A stretch of 64,000 nucleotides of DNA from Siphonodentalium dalli (lineage: Eukaryota; Mollusca; Scaphopoda; Gadilida; Siphonodentaliidae). The position numbers were made by a program, and so were the translations under genes. The notes under the pieces are model-generated. The model was given only the letters and a program-made list of their open reading frames with translations, ran no database searches and had not been told where the DNA came from. The DNA is taken from NCBI GenBank assembly GCA_032622095.1, contig CP136068.1:158603465-158667464 (forward strand), written 5' to 3'. Shown piece after piece: positions 48,762-60,420 of this stretch; position 1 is the stretch's first letter; each line of letters starts with the position of its first letter.

Positions 48762-49015
48762 CAAGCCTTGAAATAGTGTGTCTGTCATTTGCAGAATGAG
48801 GTCCCCAGAGGGTGAATTTAGTGATGCTACCCCGAATAGCGGGCTAGCATCACCAAATTCACCCTCTGGGGACCTCATTCTGCTTACACCTCAGCAGAAT
48901 GAGGTTCCCAGAGGGTGAATTTGGTGATGCTAGCCCGCTATGCAGGGTAGCATCACTAAATTCACCCTCTGGGGACATCATTCTGCAAATGACAGACACA
49001 CTATTTCAAGGCTTG
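48762..49015. mobile_element. MITE family B, short form, flanked by ~25-bp direct repeat
   Basis: CAAGCCTTGAAATAGTGTG and CTATTTCAAGGCTTG ends are intact. The flanks 'gatatctatttctatttctc' then 'tatggg' and 'gatttctatttctatatctc' then 'tgtggg' are near-identical. Confidence 0.87.
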
Positions 49016-49181
49016 ATGATTTCTATTTCTATATCTCTGTGGGCATCTTCTGAGACACAGACGTTTCAAATGGTGATGAATTATAGTATTTTAATCATAT
49101 TTTATGGCATAGATTGTTATTAAAACTGTATATCAAGGCACTATTAAAAAATAATCGGTGACTCGAAAATTGAGTGGACCT

Positions 49182-49624
49182 TTAACCCTTTCAGTGCCAG
49201 GGGCCGATCTCTCGGCCCTAATTTACGGTCTGTAAAATCGGCCCTAAAGAAATAGATTTTTTTGGGTTGAATTTTTTTTGGGTATGCTTAAGCATGCTAT
49301 AGCGAATTTAAAAACAAACGGGATAAAACCTTAGGGGCATGTTATAACTCAAAATTATCACCAAGTATTCATAGTAATAATTTTGATGCCCATGAAAAAC
49401 ATAAGATTCCCTGGCACTAAACCTACAAAATAAGTCTGTTAAAGAATATAAGAAAAAATTATTAAAATTGTAAAAAATAATAACAAATGATGAAAAATTG
49501 TTAGGCCAATGCATTCTCTTATATATGCGAGGCGACCCATGGTCGACTCGCATATATAAGAGAATGCATTGGCACAGGGTATATGGGTTGATATAAAAAT
49601 CGGACCTGGCACTGAAAGGGTTAA
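49182..49624. mobile_element. MITE family D
   Basis: TTAACCCTTTCAGTGCCAGG and CCTGGCACTGAAAGGGTTAA ends. The hairpin module lies near the right end. Confidence 0.9.
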
Positions 49625-49978
49625 ACTTGAACTAATTCTTGCTATTTGTCACTATTTAATGTTTTGCAGTGAAAAATTCTGCTCCATTCACATCTATGTG
49701 TCAACGAGTCAAGGTCATCACCCTATTACCAGGGCCGCGTATTGTACCCTTACACGAATATGCTGTCTATTTATAGGAGAGATATAAATTTCTATGCCAA
49801 ATCGGAAATGGCCGATCTGTTGAAATTGGACCATTCAGTTGTCAGTAGGAACTATTTGTTTAATCGAAAATGGGTTGACACGTATATAGAAGAAATATGA
49901 ATCAATATAAAATTGAAATTTGTAGAATTCTCCAATTATACATGTACAAGTCAGCGCTTTCATTTCACACCAGCTTAC

Positions 49979-50047
49979 CTTCGTTAATAGTTTGGAGTGA
50001 TCGTTCTCTTCATTGCGAACCAGGTCGTTGATCAAATTTATCCATAA
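49979..50047 (-). CDS. Unknown gene exon m5 (23 codons)
   Basis: Acceptor TTACTATTTTTAG precedes the exon and donor AAG|GTAAGC follows it. It reads LWINLINDLVRNEENDHSKL then LTK. Both ends are phase 0. The segment is amphipathic and helical. Confidence 0.82.
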
Positions 50048-50099
50048 CTAAAAATAGTAACAACAAATTCATATCTATACCAAAAGAAGTAACAGCATC

Positions 50100-50300
50100 G
50101 CTAAGGCATGACAAAATAAGGCCGTGGTAATTCCAATAAGGGCCATAACTCTAGTGAAAATTGGCAGGCAGAACCGGAATTCGAACTTGACCTGCATTTT
50201 GTGCTAATGAACCACATACCAAATTTTATTCCATTCAGTTGAGCATATCTAAAGATATCATCCGCAAACAAAAAAGCGAATGGACAGATGGAGAGATGGA
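50100..50300. repeat. Dispersed repeat ('gggccataactc...')
   Basis: It shares 'agggccataactctagtgaa' and 'accaaattttattccattca' with the units in 33000-33660, and ends in a short GGACAGATGG run. Confidence 0.6.
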
Positions 50301-50468
50301 TGGCTACTGGACTAGACCAATTAATAACATAATACATCACATTTTTGTTTTAAACTGGTGTTACATATTTCCAATCGTCCAAAGAAGGCCTCCTCAAACA
50401 ATTTTACTCGCAAATTCAGCAAGAAAAGAACTTCATAAGTTAATCTTCCAATAATACTCAATTAGAAA

Positions 50469-50924
50469 TTAACCCTTTCAGTGCCAGGGGCCGATCTCAT
50501 CGGCCCTAATTTACGGTCTGTAAAATCGGCTCTAAAAAAAATAAAAAAAAAAAAATTGTTTTTTTTTTAATATGCTTAAGCATGCTATAGCGAATTTAAA
50601 AACAAACTGGATAAAACCTTAGGTGCATGTTATAACTCAAAACTATCACCAAGTATTCATAGTAATAATTTTGATGCCCATTAAATATGTAAGATTCCCT
50701 GGCACTAAACCTACAAAATAAGTCTCTGTTAAAGAATATAAGAAAAATTTATTAAAATTGTAAAAAATTGTAAAAAATAATAACAAATGATGAAAAATTG
50801 TTAGGCCAATGCATTCTCTTATATATGCGAGCCGACCTATGGTCGACTCGCATATATAAGAGAATGCATTGGCACAGGGTATATGGGCTGATACAAAAAT
50901 TGGACCTGGCACTGAAAGGGTTAA
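50469..50924. mobile_element. MITE family D
   Basis: TTAACCCTTTCAGTGCCAGG / CCTGGCACTGAAAGGGTTAA ends with a hairpin module near the right end. It lies only 0.2 kb from MITE C at 51127. Confidence 0.9.
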
Positions 50925-51126
50925 AGGGACCCAAGTCACTCACCATTGGTAAATGGGCAAAAAATATAAATGTCTGTGAAAATATCACCACTAAGAAGAA
51001 TACGGAGCTCAGTGATTTCAGATATTGTGGCAAAGCAACTTATATACCAAAAATTATTGAAATCGATCATTCTTATTGGTCCAGTAATACAGTCCATGAC
51101 AACGTCAATATATATACATGGTTTGC

Positions 51127-51580
51127 TTAACCCTTTACCCAACAGAACGGCCCTGTGCCAATGCATTCTCTTATATATGCGAGTCGACCATAGGTCGCCT
51201 CGCATATATAAGAGAATGCATTGGCTTAACACATATTAAAAATGATAAAATTGTCAAAGAATGTAGAAAAATATTATAAAAAATGTAAGAAAAAATTATA
51301 AAATTGTTAAAGAATGTAAGAAAAAATGGTAAAAAGTGTTAAAAAAGAATTTTTTTAGGCCAATGCATTCTCTTATATATGCGAGGCGACCTATGGTCGA
51401 CTCGCATATATAAGAGAATGCATTGGCACAGGGCATAACTGTAACCATCACAATGTGGTCAATGAACCGGTTCCAATGATATCCATATTTGTATGGTTCT
51501 ATTGAGACAGACCGAAGATATTTTAGGCTGTTGAAGCTTTATTTGGGCGTTTTTGTCCATTTTGTTGGGTAAAGGGTTAA
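51127..51580. mobile_element. MITE family C, full length
   Basis: TTAACCCTTTACCCAACAGA and TGTTGGGTAAAGGGTTAA ends, with two facing hairpin modules. This is among the longest copies (454 bp). Confidence 0.92.
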
Positions 51581-53190
51581 CCACATCACATCATTTTTTA
51601 CTCACAGTCCCAAATGCAATTGAAGCGAGAGTTGTGTATTAATTTTTCCTGTTTGCTGTCGAACCAATATTTACAATATGGTCTCAATAACTCAGAATTT
51701 AAATCAATTAAAGCTGCACATAGTGCATGGAACATTGAATCTGCAAACCTTAAATATTACACACCATCGACCACTTTAGCTGGTTAATAAGGAAAATTCT
51801 GAAGTTATTCTGAAGACAAAAAATAATCTATTGTTTTTTATCACCATTGTTGTAGCTAAAGAAAGTCAATTTCGGGCAAAAATATATCAAGGTAGTACCT
51901 AGTATCGCTTGTTGGTCTTGCTTTTAAGTTGAACGGTGTTTGTTAAAATTGTCCGAACACATTGTGTGATTTTAAGTATTTTTTAATTGTATGTCACAGG
52001 TAAGAAAGTAGGCCAGGGCATGGAAGAGCGAAACTCTTCCATGTCTTGGACTGAGAGCATGAATGCGTGAATGTATTCTGTCTCTTCCTCTGTTGTTATT
52101 CTTCCTTCTCAATAAAAAAAAAATATATATATTAACATTAATACTAGAGAATGTAGAACTCAGAGAAGAGAAAGAAAAAAGGAAAAAAGAAAAAAGGAAA
52201 ACAAAAATAAAAAAATTATTGAAATCAGTTCATATTTGTTTCAGTTATCAAGCCAAACGGACAAAAATGCAAAAAAAAGTCAATAACTGAGGCAAAAAAA
52301 TCTAGACAAACCTGATTTACTCACTGATTTGAAATAATTTGGCAAGCAACTTGTATACCAAAAATTATTGAAATTGGTACATATTTGTTTGAGTTATCAA
52401 GCCGGATGGACGCAATCAATCTATAATGCCCCAATTCTCTTCGAGTGTGGGTACAGTATAATTAATGTTGTCTCTCTACTGGTATGTAACCAAAAATATT
52501 TATTTATTAAAATGAGAATTCATGGTAATTTTGCCGGTAATGAAAAGCAATCCTGTAATAATAGTGTCAGATAATTTGAAGTAAAAATAATGATTGAAAC
52601 TTGACAAATTAATTTAAGAAATAAGATATTAATTTATATCATTAAAAAACCATCACATATTTCATTTTATCATATGACTCAATCATTATTTACGTTGGAA
52701 GCTATGTCATAAATCAATTTCATATCAATTACTAATTCATATCACCTTCCGATAATTTGATTGGTTTGTTGACAAAAAGTGTGTTCTGATTGGCTGAATG
52801 GCAGCCGGGGGCCGAACCGCATCTCTGACTAAATGCAGGTCAAATTCGTGCGCGTCAAATACACGAATTAACGCGATGCCGAAATTCTGGCAATTATAAT
52901 CTTGAAATATATAGTTTTGGACATTGTTATACGATAAATAGAATATGTAATTCGTATTTATCTAATAAACATACAATATAATGTCACAAACTGAGAACAG
53001 AATAGCGCACTATATCTTCGCGTGCATATTATTTCTGCTAGTTCACCAGGTGTAATTGGGCTTCCGGTGCAATGAAGTGACGTCACATTAACCTTTTGCT
53101 GCCGATGTCATATAGCTATTTAGTGATTTGTGTGCGTTTTGGACATCATAATCAATTTATAGGTGTCATATGATAAATAGAATATGTAAT
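51581..53190 (-). other. Intron m4/m5, unassigned part
   Basis: Two fragments of the dispersed 'ccaaaaattattgaaat...agttat' repeat occur at 52190-52280 and 52330-52460. A purine-rich stretch (AGAAAAAAGG type) lies at 52160-52215. Nothing else could be named. Confidence 0.5.
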
Positions 53191-53193
53191 TCG

Positions 53194-53296
53194 TGTTTCT
53201 CTCATATGATATTTATGAAACTCGTCATGAATTTTCAGTTTTCTCTTGCCGGAGGCTCGAGAAAACTAAAAATTCATAAATATCATGAGAGAAACA
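53194..53296. repeat. Inverted repeat, ~48-bp arms
   Basis: 'tgtttctctcatatgatatt' then 'tatgaa' and further 'gaattttcagttttctc' fold on their complements around 'ttgccggaggctc'. The arms are imperfect. Confidence 0.7.
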
Positions 53297-53702
53297 CTCA
53301 TTTCATATCCTCTATATCTCTCACTAGTTACATATCACTTGGCATCGCGCCAACAAAATGACGTCTTTGTTCAAAAAGTGCGTTTTTACATTGATTCAGG
53401 TGAATTAATACTATTTCAAAAAGCCACGCATGACACCAACACTAGAACAATGCAAAATGATTGCTTTGTTCATTAAAGTTAAATTCTTGTCCACCTTCAT
53501 TGTACTAACAAAAATAGACACAAAAAGAAAGAGGCATTGGGAGACTAAATTTTCCTTCGCCAGCCACAAAATGCCAATACTGTTGTATACGGATGTGAAG
53601 CGCCTCAGCCAATGCTGTAAATGTATGCATTTTGCTGCTTCTTTTAAGGATTTTGATTTGTTAGAAAGGCATACAGCTCTATTTGTTTTCATATGATATA
53701 CA

Positions 53703-53846
53703 AGATCTCCAACGAGTTATGTTGGGATATAAGATTTTATGAAACTCATTTGACAAATTTGAATCACAACTGGACTATGACTCGTGAATAAAATTTATCA
53801 ACTTGTTTCATAAATCTTATATCACAACATAACTCGTTGGAGATCC
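53703..53846. repeat. Inverted repeat, ~43-bp arms
   Basis: 'agatctccaacgagttatgt' then 'tgggatataagattttatga' and the complement ending 'aactcgttggagatc'. The spacer is about 57 bp. It could be a small foldback element. Confidence 0.75.
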
Positions 53847-53865
53847 TCTATATAGAAAGAGAAAT

Positions 53866-53945
53866 ATGAGTTACTTATTGAACTACAGTATGAGTTACTT
53901 ATTGAACTATGAGTTACTTATTGAAATATGAGTTACTTATTGAAA
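53866..53945. repeat. ~17-24-bp tandem repeat beside exon m4 donor
   Basis: Four copies of ATGAGTTACTTATTGAA begin 16 bp beyond the donor of exon m4. On the minus strand each holds CAATAA|GTAACT, which weakly resembles ATTGAG|GTACCT. The relation to the donor is uncertain. Confidence 0.7.
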
Positions 53946-53960
53946 GAAATGTATAGGTAC

Positions 53961-54007
53961 CTCAATAGGAGACTGTGGTGTTTCCTTTTTAGGTTTCTTC
54001 ACCTGAG
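53961..54007 (-). CDS. Unknown gene exon m4 (15 codons)
   Basis: Acceptor GTTATTTCACAG precedes the exon and donor GAG|GTACCT follows it. It reads (A)QVKKPKKETPQSPIE, a Lys/Pro-rich linker. It enters with 2 bases completing an Ala codon and leaves phase 0. Confidence 0.75.
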
Positions 54008-54750
54008 CTGTGAAATAACGAAAACAAAATAACATTGATAACTAGAAAACAGAATAAAGCAAAAATTCAAATGTACAAAATATATCCAAATTAACACCCC
54101 TAAATTGTTATTTCTTTAGCTTCGGTGGTAAAAAATATTTGATTCGAGTCGAGGAACCCATCCACCAAAGATCAGAGTTATCAGATATCGATTTTTTAAA
54201 TCTTTTGTTTTTCACCACCTGGAATATTTGGCGGACTGGCAAAGTGTTGGAAATTTCCAATCTGACAACCACCCCCCCCCCCATAAGGTTGGAAAATTTT
54301 CAGCTGATAGCCATTTCAGTCAAAAATAGGAAAATATGCAATTTATGTTGGTCTGAAAATAATTCCCCACTAATAAATTGTTGGAAAATCAAACTATGAG
54401 AACAATTTCAATCTATTATTGGTGTAAAATTTACAACTAATGTTACGGCAGGTATGAAATTACCAAATGTTTAAAATTTTGACCAAAGTAGGTTGTCGAT
54501 CTTCCACAGTTACATACTAGTAGAGCACCAAGTACCATCACTCTTCTGAATGAATTGGGGCAGTTAAATTATGGATCAAATTGATATGCGATCAAATGAA
54601 TAAATAGGGTATTACTTGGTTGCTTTGATATTATAGGCCTGATAGTAGCCCTCGGTAACCTCGTATCAACCTTCGACCATCAGACTCAGGCTGATATGAG
54701 GTTACCGAGGGCAGATATCGGGACTAGTATCAAATCTACAAAGTAATATC
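54008..54750 (-). other. Intron m3/m4, with an inverted repeat
   Basis: An inverted repeat at 54611-54748 has arms 'attacttggttgctttgata' ... 'gccctcggtaacc' and complement. A C10 run lies near 54272. No other feature was seen. Confidence 0.55.
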
Positions 54751-54755
54751 CTCTA

Positions 54756-54945
54756 AACATTTCAGTGATATTGTAGTGATATTGTGGTGAAAGTCATTTA
54801 TTTTGAACAGCACTGTACCTTTCTCCTGTAGTTACCTGGTACACAACTTTCATAGTGATATTGTAGTGATATTATATTTGTAGTGATATTGTGGTGAGAA
54901 ACATTTATTTTGGATAACACTGTACCTTTTTCCTTTAAGCCTTTA
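54756..54945 (-). repeat. ~111-bp duplication of exon m3 end plus 5' splice site
   Basis: On the minus strand the true end of exon m3 reads '...ggaaaaag|gtacagtgtt' then 'atccaaaataaatg'. The copy 111 bp downstream reads '...ggagaaag|gtacagtgct' then 'gttcaaaataaatg'. Both are followed by 'tcaccacaatatcactacaa'. The decoy donor is intact. Confidence 0.8.
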
Positions 54946-54977
54946 TTTTGTTTGATGCATCGAACAAACTTTATAAT
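54926..54977 (-). CDS. Unknown gene exon m3 (17 codons)
   Basis: Acceptor TTATGTTTTCAG precedes the exon and donor AAAG|GTACAG follows it. It reads IIKFVRCIKQNKGLKEK and leaves one base that completes Ala with exon m4. Confidence 0.78.
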
Positions 54978-56198
54978 CTGAAAACATAAACAAAAATATA
55001 AAGATTACACAACTATGGTATAAAAACATCATACACAATGAATTAATATGACCATATGCTAGAGTAATTAACAAACCACAGCTAAAACACATGCATAAGC
55101 TAGGATATATCTGTGTCTTTTTAATCCTAAAAATAACTTCATAGATGCGTATTCCCATCAAATAAGATGAACTTAGGCCTTATATTGTGGTGTGATTATG
55201 ATATATAACACTCCATACATAATAATAATAAATAGTTTTTATATAGCGCTTTATCCCAGATGGCCAAGAGCCCAGATACACAACTTGGGTTTAACGACAG
55301 AGTGGGTTCTATAGCAATTTCGTGTATAAATTAGGTCAATCATATCATGCATCAAGGCATGTGAGAAATCAGAGATTCACAGTGCAAACTGACTACGAAC
55401 TCAGACTTAAAACCTAAATAAAAAACTTTTAAAAGCCTTTTGAACAAAATGTCATCATGTCGATTTCAACAAAACTCGACGAGCAATTTCATCATGTAGC
55501 TTTCACCATCGACCAAATTTGCGATAACCTGAATGTATCTTCTGCTTTGTTCATAAGTATGTGTTTCTTGTTGATTCATGAAAATAGAAGGATATCTGAG
55601 GATTATCAGATTCACGTATGTACTCGATAATATTATGATAATTTAAACGCAATATAATAACGTTTGCTTGCATCACAAATTTCTATTTCGATTCCAGTAT
55701 TGTCCCCAGCCCAGGCAGAGTGATTGAGATTTTCCCATTGCATGCGACATTTATATTTTAGGCCACTCCATTGCAAATATTTGACAGTCCATAATGTTAT
55801 AATTTCAGATTATGACAGTAATGCTTTAAGCTCACCGATCTACTGTGCGACAAAATCGCTCGCAAAAATTCAAACAGCAGTGTCGTATTAGATAATAATT
55901 GGTGACATCACAATCAGATATAGTCTATATAGTGTCCGGCTTTGGTTCGTTATAAAGATTCACGGTACGATTCGAAAATCCCTGTATCATCCAGTAACAC
56001 TACTACGGTATAAAAACATATCATACACAATGAATTATGAAGATTCACAGTCCGATTCGAGGGTCCATATATCATCGAGTTAAACAACAACAGTATATCT
56101 TCTCCCTACATTGTGTCAATTCTTTATTCTTTTATCTTAGGGAGAAGTGGGAGAAGTGACTTCTCCCTCATATAGCAGTATGAATATTTCCTTACAGC

Positions 56199-56427
56199 AT
56201 AACCCTTTTAGTGCCAGTGGCCGATCTCAACAGCCCTAATTTATGGTCTGTAGAGTGCCCTAAAAAAAAATAAAAAAAATGAAATTGTTTTTTTTTGTTT
56301 GGGTTAGGCCAATGCATTCTCTTATATATGCGAGGCGACCTATGGTCGACTCGCATATATAAGAGAATGCATTGGCACAGGGTATATGGGTCGATACAAA
56401 AATCGGACCTGGCACTCAAAGGGTTAA
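56199..56427. mobile_element. MITE family D with internal deletion
   Basis: The left end is TAACCCTTTTAGTGCCAG and the right end is GGCACTCAAAGGGTTAA. One hairpin module is complete, and most of the AT-rich body is missing. Confidence 0.85.
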
Positions 56428-56499
56428 ACTGAATTCACTGATTATATTGTCCTTATAATCATTATAATCATTTTATAAATAGGCTCTTGTAATGCATTT

Positions 56500-56699
56500 G
56501 CATACTACTTAGTGGATTGTAGAATTGTGATGTTGGGGTGTAAATTGAATTTGAGTAATTATGATCTCTCCTTGATAACAGTCAACTTCTCCCTAATAAT
56601 CAAATAGGGAGAAGTTTGTTCTCCCAAGGAGAAGTCATAATTTCTCAGGTTATATTTACACCCCAACATCACAATTCTATAATCCACTATGTAGTATGC
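56500..56699. mobile_element. Inverted-repeat element, ~200 bp
   Basis: The arm GCATACTACTTAGTGGATTG then 'tagaattgtgatgttggggt' is matched by its complement at the right end. The centre holds 'cttctccctaataatcaaat' then 'agggagaag'. A related 'cttctccct...agggagaag' segment is at 56098-56170. Confidence 0.75.
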
Positions 56700-56719
56700 A
56701 ATATAAAAATATCGATATG

Positions 56720-57200
56720 GTGTCACAAGAAGCTTGTACAGAAAAAATTATTCAAATCGGTTCATATTTGTTAAAGTTATTAAGTCAGACAGAATTTTCT
56801 AAGTCAAAATAAGTCGAAAATGAGGTGTAATATTACGAAAAACAGTCTGAGCCAATCCCTAGCTACATCATGTAGAGAGGGTATTGTGAGAAGCATGTAT
56901 ACCAAAAATTATTGAAATCGGTTCATATTTGTTAAAGTTATTAAGTCGGAAAGAATTTTCTAAGTCAAAATAAGTCGAAAAAGAGGCGTAACTTGAGAAA
57001 AAAAAGTCGGACCGAACAATTAGCATCATGCAGAGAGACCGTCCTAATGAGATTGCATACAAAAAATTATTGAAATCGGTTCATAGTTGTTCGAGTTATG
57101 AGGTCGGACGGACGGACGGACGAACGGACGGAGAAAGCGTGACGGACGGACGGACGCAGTCAATCCAGTATACCCCCCATTTTCTTCGAAAGTGGGGGTA
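56720..57200. repeat. Dispersed repeat, three units, GACGGACGG tail
   Basis: Three ~150-bp units share 'aaattattgaaatcggttca' and 'ttaaagttattaagtcgga'. They are followed by GACGGACGGACGGACG and then 'ataccccccattttcttcga' with the hairpin-forming 'gtgggggtat'. Confidence 0.75.
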
Positions 57201-57490
57201 TAATTATTATAATAAGTGAGGGCATTATAATAAGAAAATACAAATTTTGACCAAAAGCAGAGGTGCTAGGATTTTGCGTTTTTCTTGTTCAGATTTCAAT
57301 TTTTTCTCACACTGGGCCGAACCGAAAGGAGACCCTCTAGCCACGTCCCTGGTTAGGTCATATGCATACTGGTAGTGGTATATGAGAGAGAAGTCACTCA
57401 ATTTTAGTTTAAACAATATTTATTATTTTCCAATACCATCTATACATATAATCATGATTGAATTAAGCGGGGATTGGACAACAAGCATAC

Positions 57491-57529
57491 CTTGCTTTTA
57501 TAAGTCCTCTCCCCTCTGATTGTAAATGT
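57491..57529 (-). CDS. Unknown gene exon m2 (13 codons)
   Basis: Acceptor TTTTTTGTTACCATCCAG precedes the exon and donor AAG|GTATGC follows it. It reads TFTIRGERTYKSK, phase 0 at both ends. The exon is very short, so the call rests on splice signals and phase agreement. Confidence 0.65.
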
Positions 57530-57625
57530 CTGGATGGTAACAAAAAAAAAAGAAGAAAGAATTGGGCATAAAAAAAATAGAAAGGATGCAGATTTGTGCA
57601 TGGTTACCATCCAGGTGATATAAAC

Positions 57626-59107
57626 CAGGGTTTCCGCCAGGCCGGCTGCGGGTCCGTCCCACGGACCCATTCCCCCCTTCGGTCGTTGCACGAAATCCCG
57701 CTCATGAATACACAAATAAATGATGTTATTAAAAACTTTTTCAGTCTTGTCTGTGTCGACAGGCTATATATCTACACTTATTTTCATTAATATTGACAAA
57801 ATGAAATTGACACAGTCCATCTCCCGACAAAAACAATAATAAAGAGCGTGTCAAATAGCGACATTAGATACAGCGTAATACATGTCGCGGTAACATCAAA
57901 GAATGCCGGACTGTTGAGTGCGGATATTTTTGTGCATAGGATTCCATGTATGAAACTATTCACTCTCGAAAATCCCGTGCTATCGTACGATTACATAATT
58001 GGATCAAAGAACACCCAATTGCTGAGTCGGGGATATTTTTATGCACAGGATTTTCGTGGATGAAACTACTCAATGTTGATCATTTATCTTATTGCTGTAC
58101 TATCATTTGTTTTGAGTTCGATGTACCGGTAAGTGAAGTTCCTGAAAAATACATGTGATTCTCTACGTGTGTTGATTATTATGTGTATATTGCCATGCAT
58201 ACTTAACAAAATCCCAAAGTGATTTAGTTCACAATAATACGGAACCTGTCCCAAATCAGTCTTTATATCGGGAATTCATAGTGAGAACACCATTCATTTG
58301 AGCCATATTACATGCATGGAGGATAAACACGAACACATACCCCCCCACCCCCCCCCCCCCCCCCCCCCCCCCCCATATGGAGATAAAGTCAAAGTACGGT
58401 CAATAATAGTTTTGTTGTCCCGCCTGGGTCCCCAAGCACAATAATCAACGACGCACATGTTCACATGTCCTGCCAAAAACTCAAACTCAATTATATTTCG
58501 GCTAAAACTCTGTTCTATAGCTGCGGTCAGAGTGAAAGATTTCGCTACCATTCGTATTTCGCCGCTATAAATATCTCCTGCAGACAAACCCTGCAGTATG
58601 ACGTCACCGCGCACAAATAGTTTTACGATTGACAGAATATATAATCCTGTCAGTTTCATTTTCACTGACGATACTTGAAATTCTAAGAAATACTTTATTC
58701 AAATCTCCTTGCTATGTATTATTGGTCAATGCGTAGATGCTTTTTAGTGTTTAGATTCATTATACCTGTTGGAATCTTATTGTAAGTTATAAATTTGTAA
58801 AAACTGTATTAAACTCGTAGCTCGTTCATTTATATATAGTCTTCAATCAGACGGCAGTCTTACGTACGTAATTAAATGACTAACTATTTGGATACCATCA
58901 ACAGAATTAATGCACCCACGGAAATGATCGACTTGCATAATATACGTAGCTTTGGATTGCTTTGTGGGACACTCAGGTGCAAGGAAGTGGCTTCTTTTCA
59001 GTGTCAAATAATTTTTTTTTCGCCCAACAGGACGAACCATGGTTGTCCCGTCGCGTTATGTGTTTCCCCAATACGGACTCATTAATTCCCCCCTGGCGGA
59101 AACCCTG
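57626..59107. mobile_element. hAT-like element, 1482 bp, TATAAAC duplication
   Basis: The inverted ends are CAGGGTTTCCGCCAGG / CCTGGCGGAAACCCTG, with TATAAAC directly outside on both sides (57619-57625, 59108-59114). The inside has a ~30-base C-rich run at 58340-58372 and no transposase frame. CAGGG ends are typical of hAT, although the duplication seen is 7 rather than 8 bp. Confidence 0.85.
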
Positions 59108-59114
59108 TATAAAC

Positions 59115-60290
59115 GTAATGGTCGGAAGAAAATAATAGCGGATGAAGGCAGGATAGTGGGATTAGGAAAGATAGAGACAAAGATAGAAGAGAGGTAGAAC
59201 AGAAAGAATGAGTGATTTAGGTGTAAGACTGTAGAGAATATAGGAGACACGTCGGCGGTTAAGTGAAAATCTATAATTTTATAGTAACGTATAAATATAG
59301 ATTTCACCGTTCAGTGGTGTGTATCAATAAGTTTTGAATCTTTTTGTGGCAGTTATAAATTTCTGTACTGCAATACTAATATCACAGTTGGCGTCCATGG
59401 TTATTGAATCAGAGCCTTTCAATAATATATCGCAGGTATTTGGTGTCGGCAATGGTAAGATAGGACAAACATGGTGGCACAATTTAGGGAGAAAATATCT
59501 CCTAAGTTGCCTTATAGGCTACTCCCTGGCCAGATCGCAGCGAACTACTGCCTGCCTGTGTAGATTCTAGTGCTGCAATGATACACATGGTCACGATATG
59601 ATATGATACATGATCAACGATACAATACATTTCACAATACACTAAATTAGTGTTTCCAAATGAATACCGCCTGAATTATCAGAAACAACAAGTTTATAAC
59701 TGGAGGTAGAGTTCATTTTAAACTAAAATGTAGTTTAATTGTTGGTTAGATGAGTCAAATACAAATAGTATACATGTAAACTTGAGAGATAATTGCAGGT
59801 TTTGATTTTTTACACTAGCTCTTATTCAGACTTTACTTGATTTCCTGTATCGCGATACACAATACGATATTGCTTGAAAGTGTATCGCGATAGATTGAAT
59901 TCATGAAGAATCATGCCCTAGTAGATTCATAATTTTCTGGCCATGTACTTCATTTTGTAAGAATCAATAGTGAATCTTGTAATAAGTTTAGGTCAAATTA
60001 AAAAAAACTTGATTCTCATCCCAAGCTTATTTTTGGTCCTCTACTCAATCCTTTTTTTTTTATTTCAATAATTTTGCAATAAATTTTTTTTCTCATGCCT
60101 TAACCTTCAAAGCACAATGCAATTATCCATTAAATCACATTACAGTATTGTATAGGACTGACCAGGAACATTTAAAAATATACATTGGAAGGGTATATTA
60201 TTCATCTGGAGAGGTGCTCATGGAAAATGAGCAGACAACAGACAGACCAAAGCAGCGATGTATATATGGGGCGATTAGAAGCCGCAGTGC
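59115..60290 (+). other. Intron m1/m2, unassigned part with one hAT MITE
   Basis: Apart from the element at 59568-59920, no gene or repeat was recognised. Confidence 0.5.
59568..59920. mobile_element. hAT-like MITE, 353 bp
   Basis: A perfect 8-bp duplication GTAGATTC lies at 59560-59567 and 59921-59928. The short inverted ends are TAGTGCTGCAATGAT / ATCATGCCCTA. 'tatcgcgatac'-type sub-terminal repeats lie at the right side. Confidence 0.82.
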
Positions 60291-60420
60291 TTGGCCAAGC
60301 GCCGGTATATGAAATATCGCGGATCGCGTGACTTCGCGAGATCTCATTTCACTCTTGTTTTCGTTGTATGCGGGATTGTCTTGTGTTTTGCTTTTAAAAG
60401 GATATCTACATCTAAAAAAC
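60250..60420 (+). promoter_or_regulatory. Possible promoter and 5' UTR exon of a nested gene
   Basis: This stretch is clearly richer in CpG than its surroundings ('gccgcagtgcttggccaagc', 'atcgcggatcgcgtgacttc'). It ends in a strong donor AAC|GTGAGT at 60421. No ATG-initiated frame of note is present, so it may be an untranslated first exon spliced to 61833. Confidence 0.4.

Larger units (their letters stand above)
54978..57490 (-). other. Intron m2/m3
   Basis: This intron contains MITE D (56199-56427), an inverted-repeat element (56500-56699) and a dispersed repeat with GACGGACGG tail (56720-57200). The stretch 55160-56190 shows no gene or repeat I can name. Confidence 0.6.

Noticed and set aside
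58294-58665. 123-residue minus frame with poly-Gly
   Set aside because: It crosses the poly-C tract inside a hAT-like element and has no start context or homology I can recognise.
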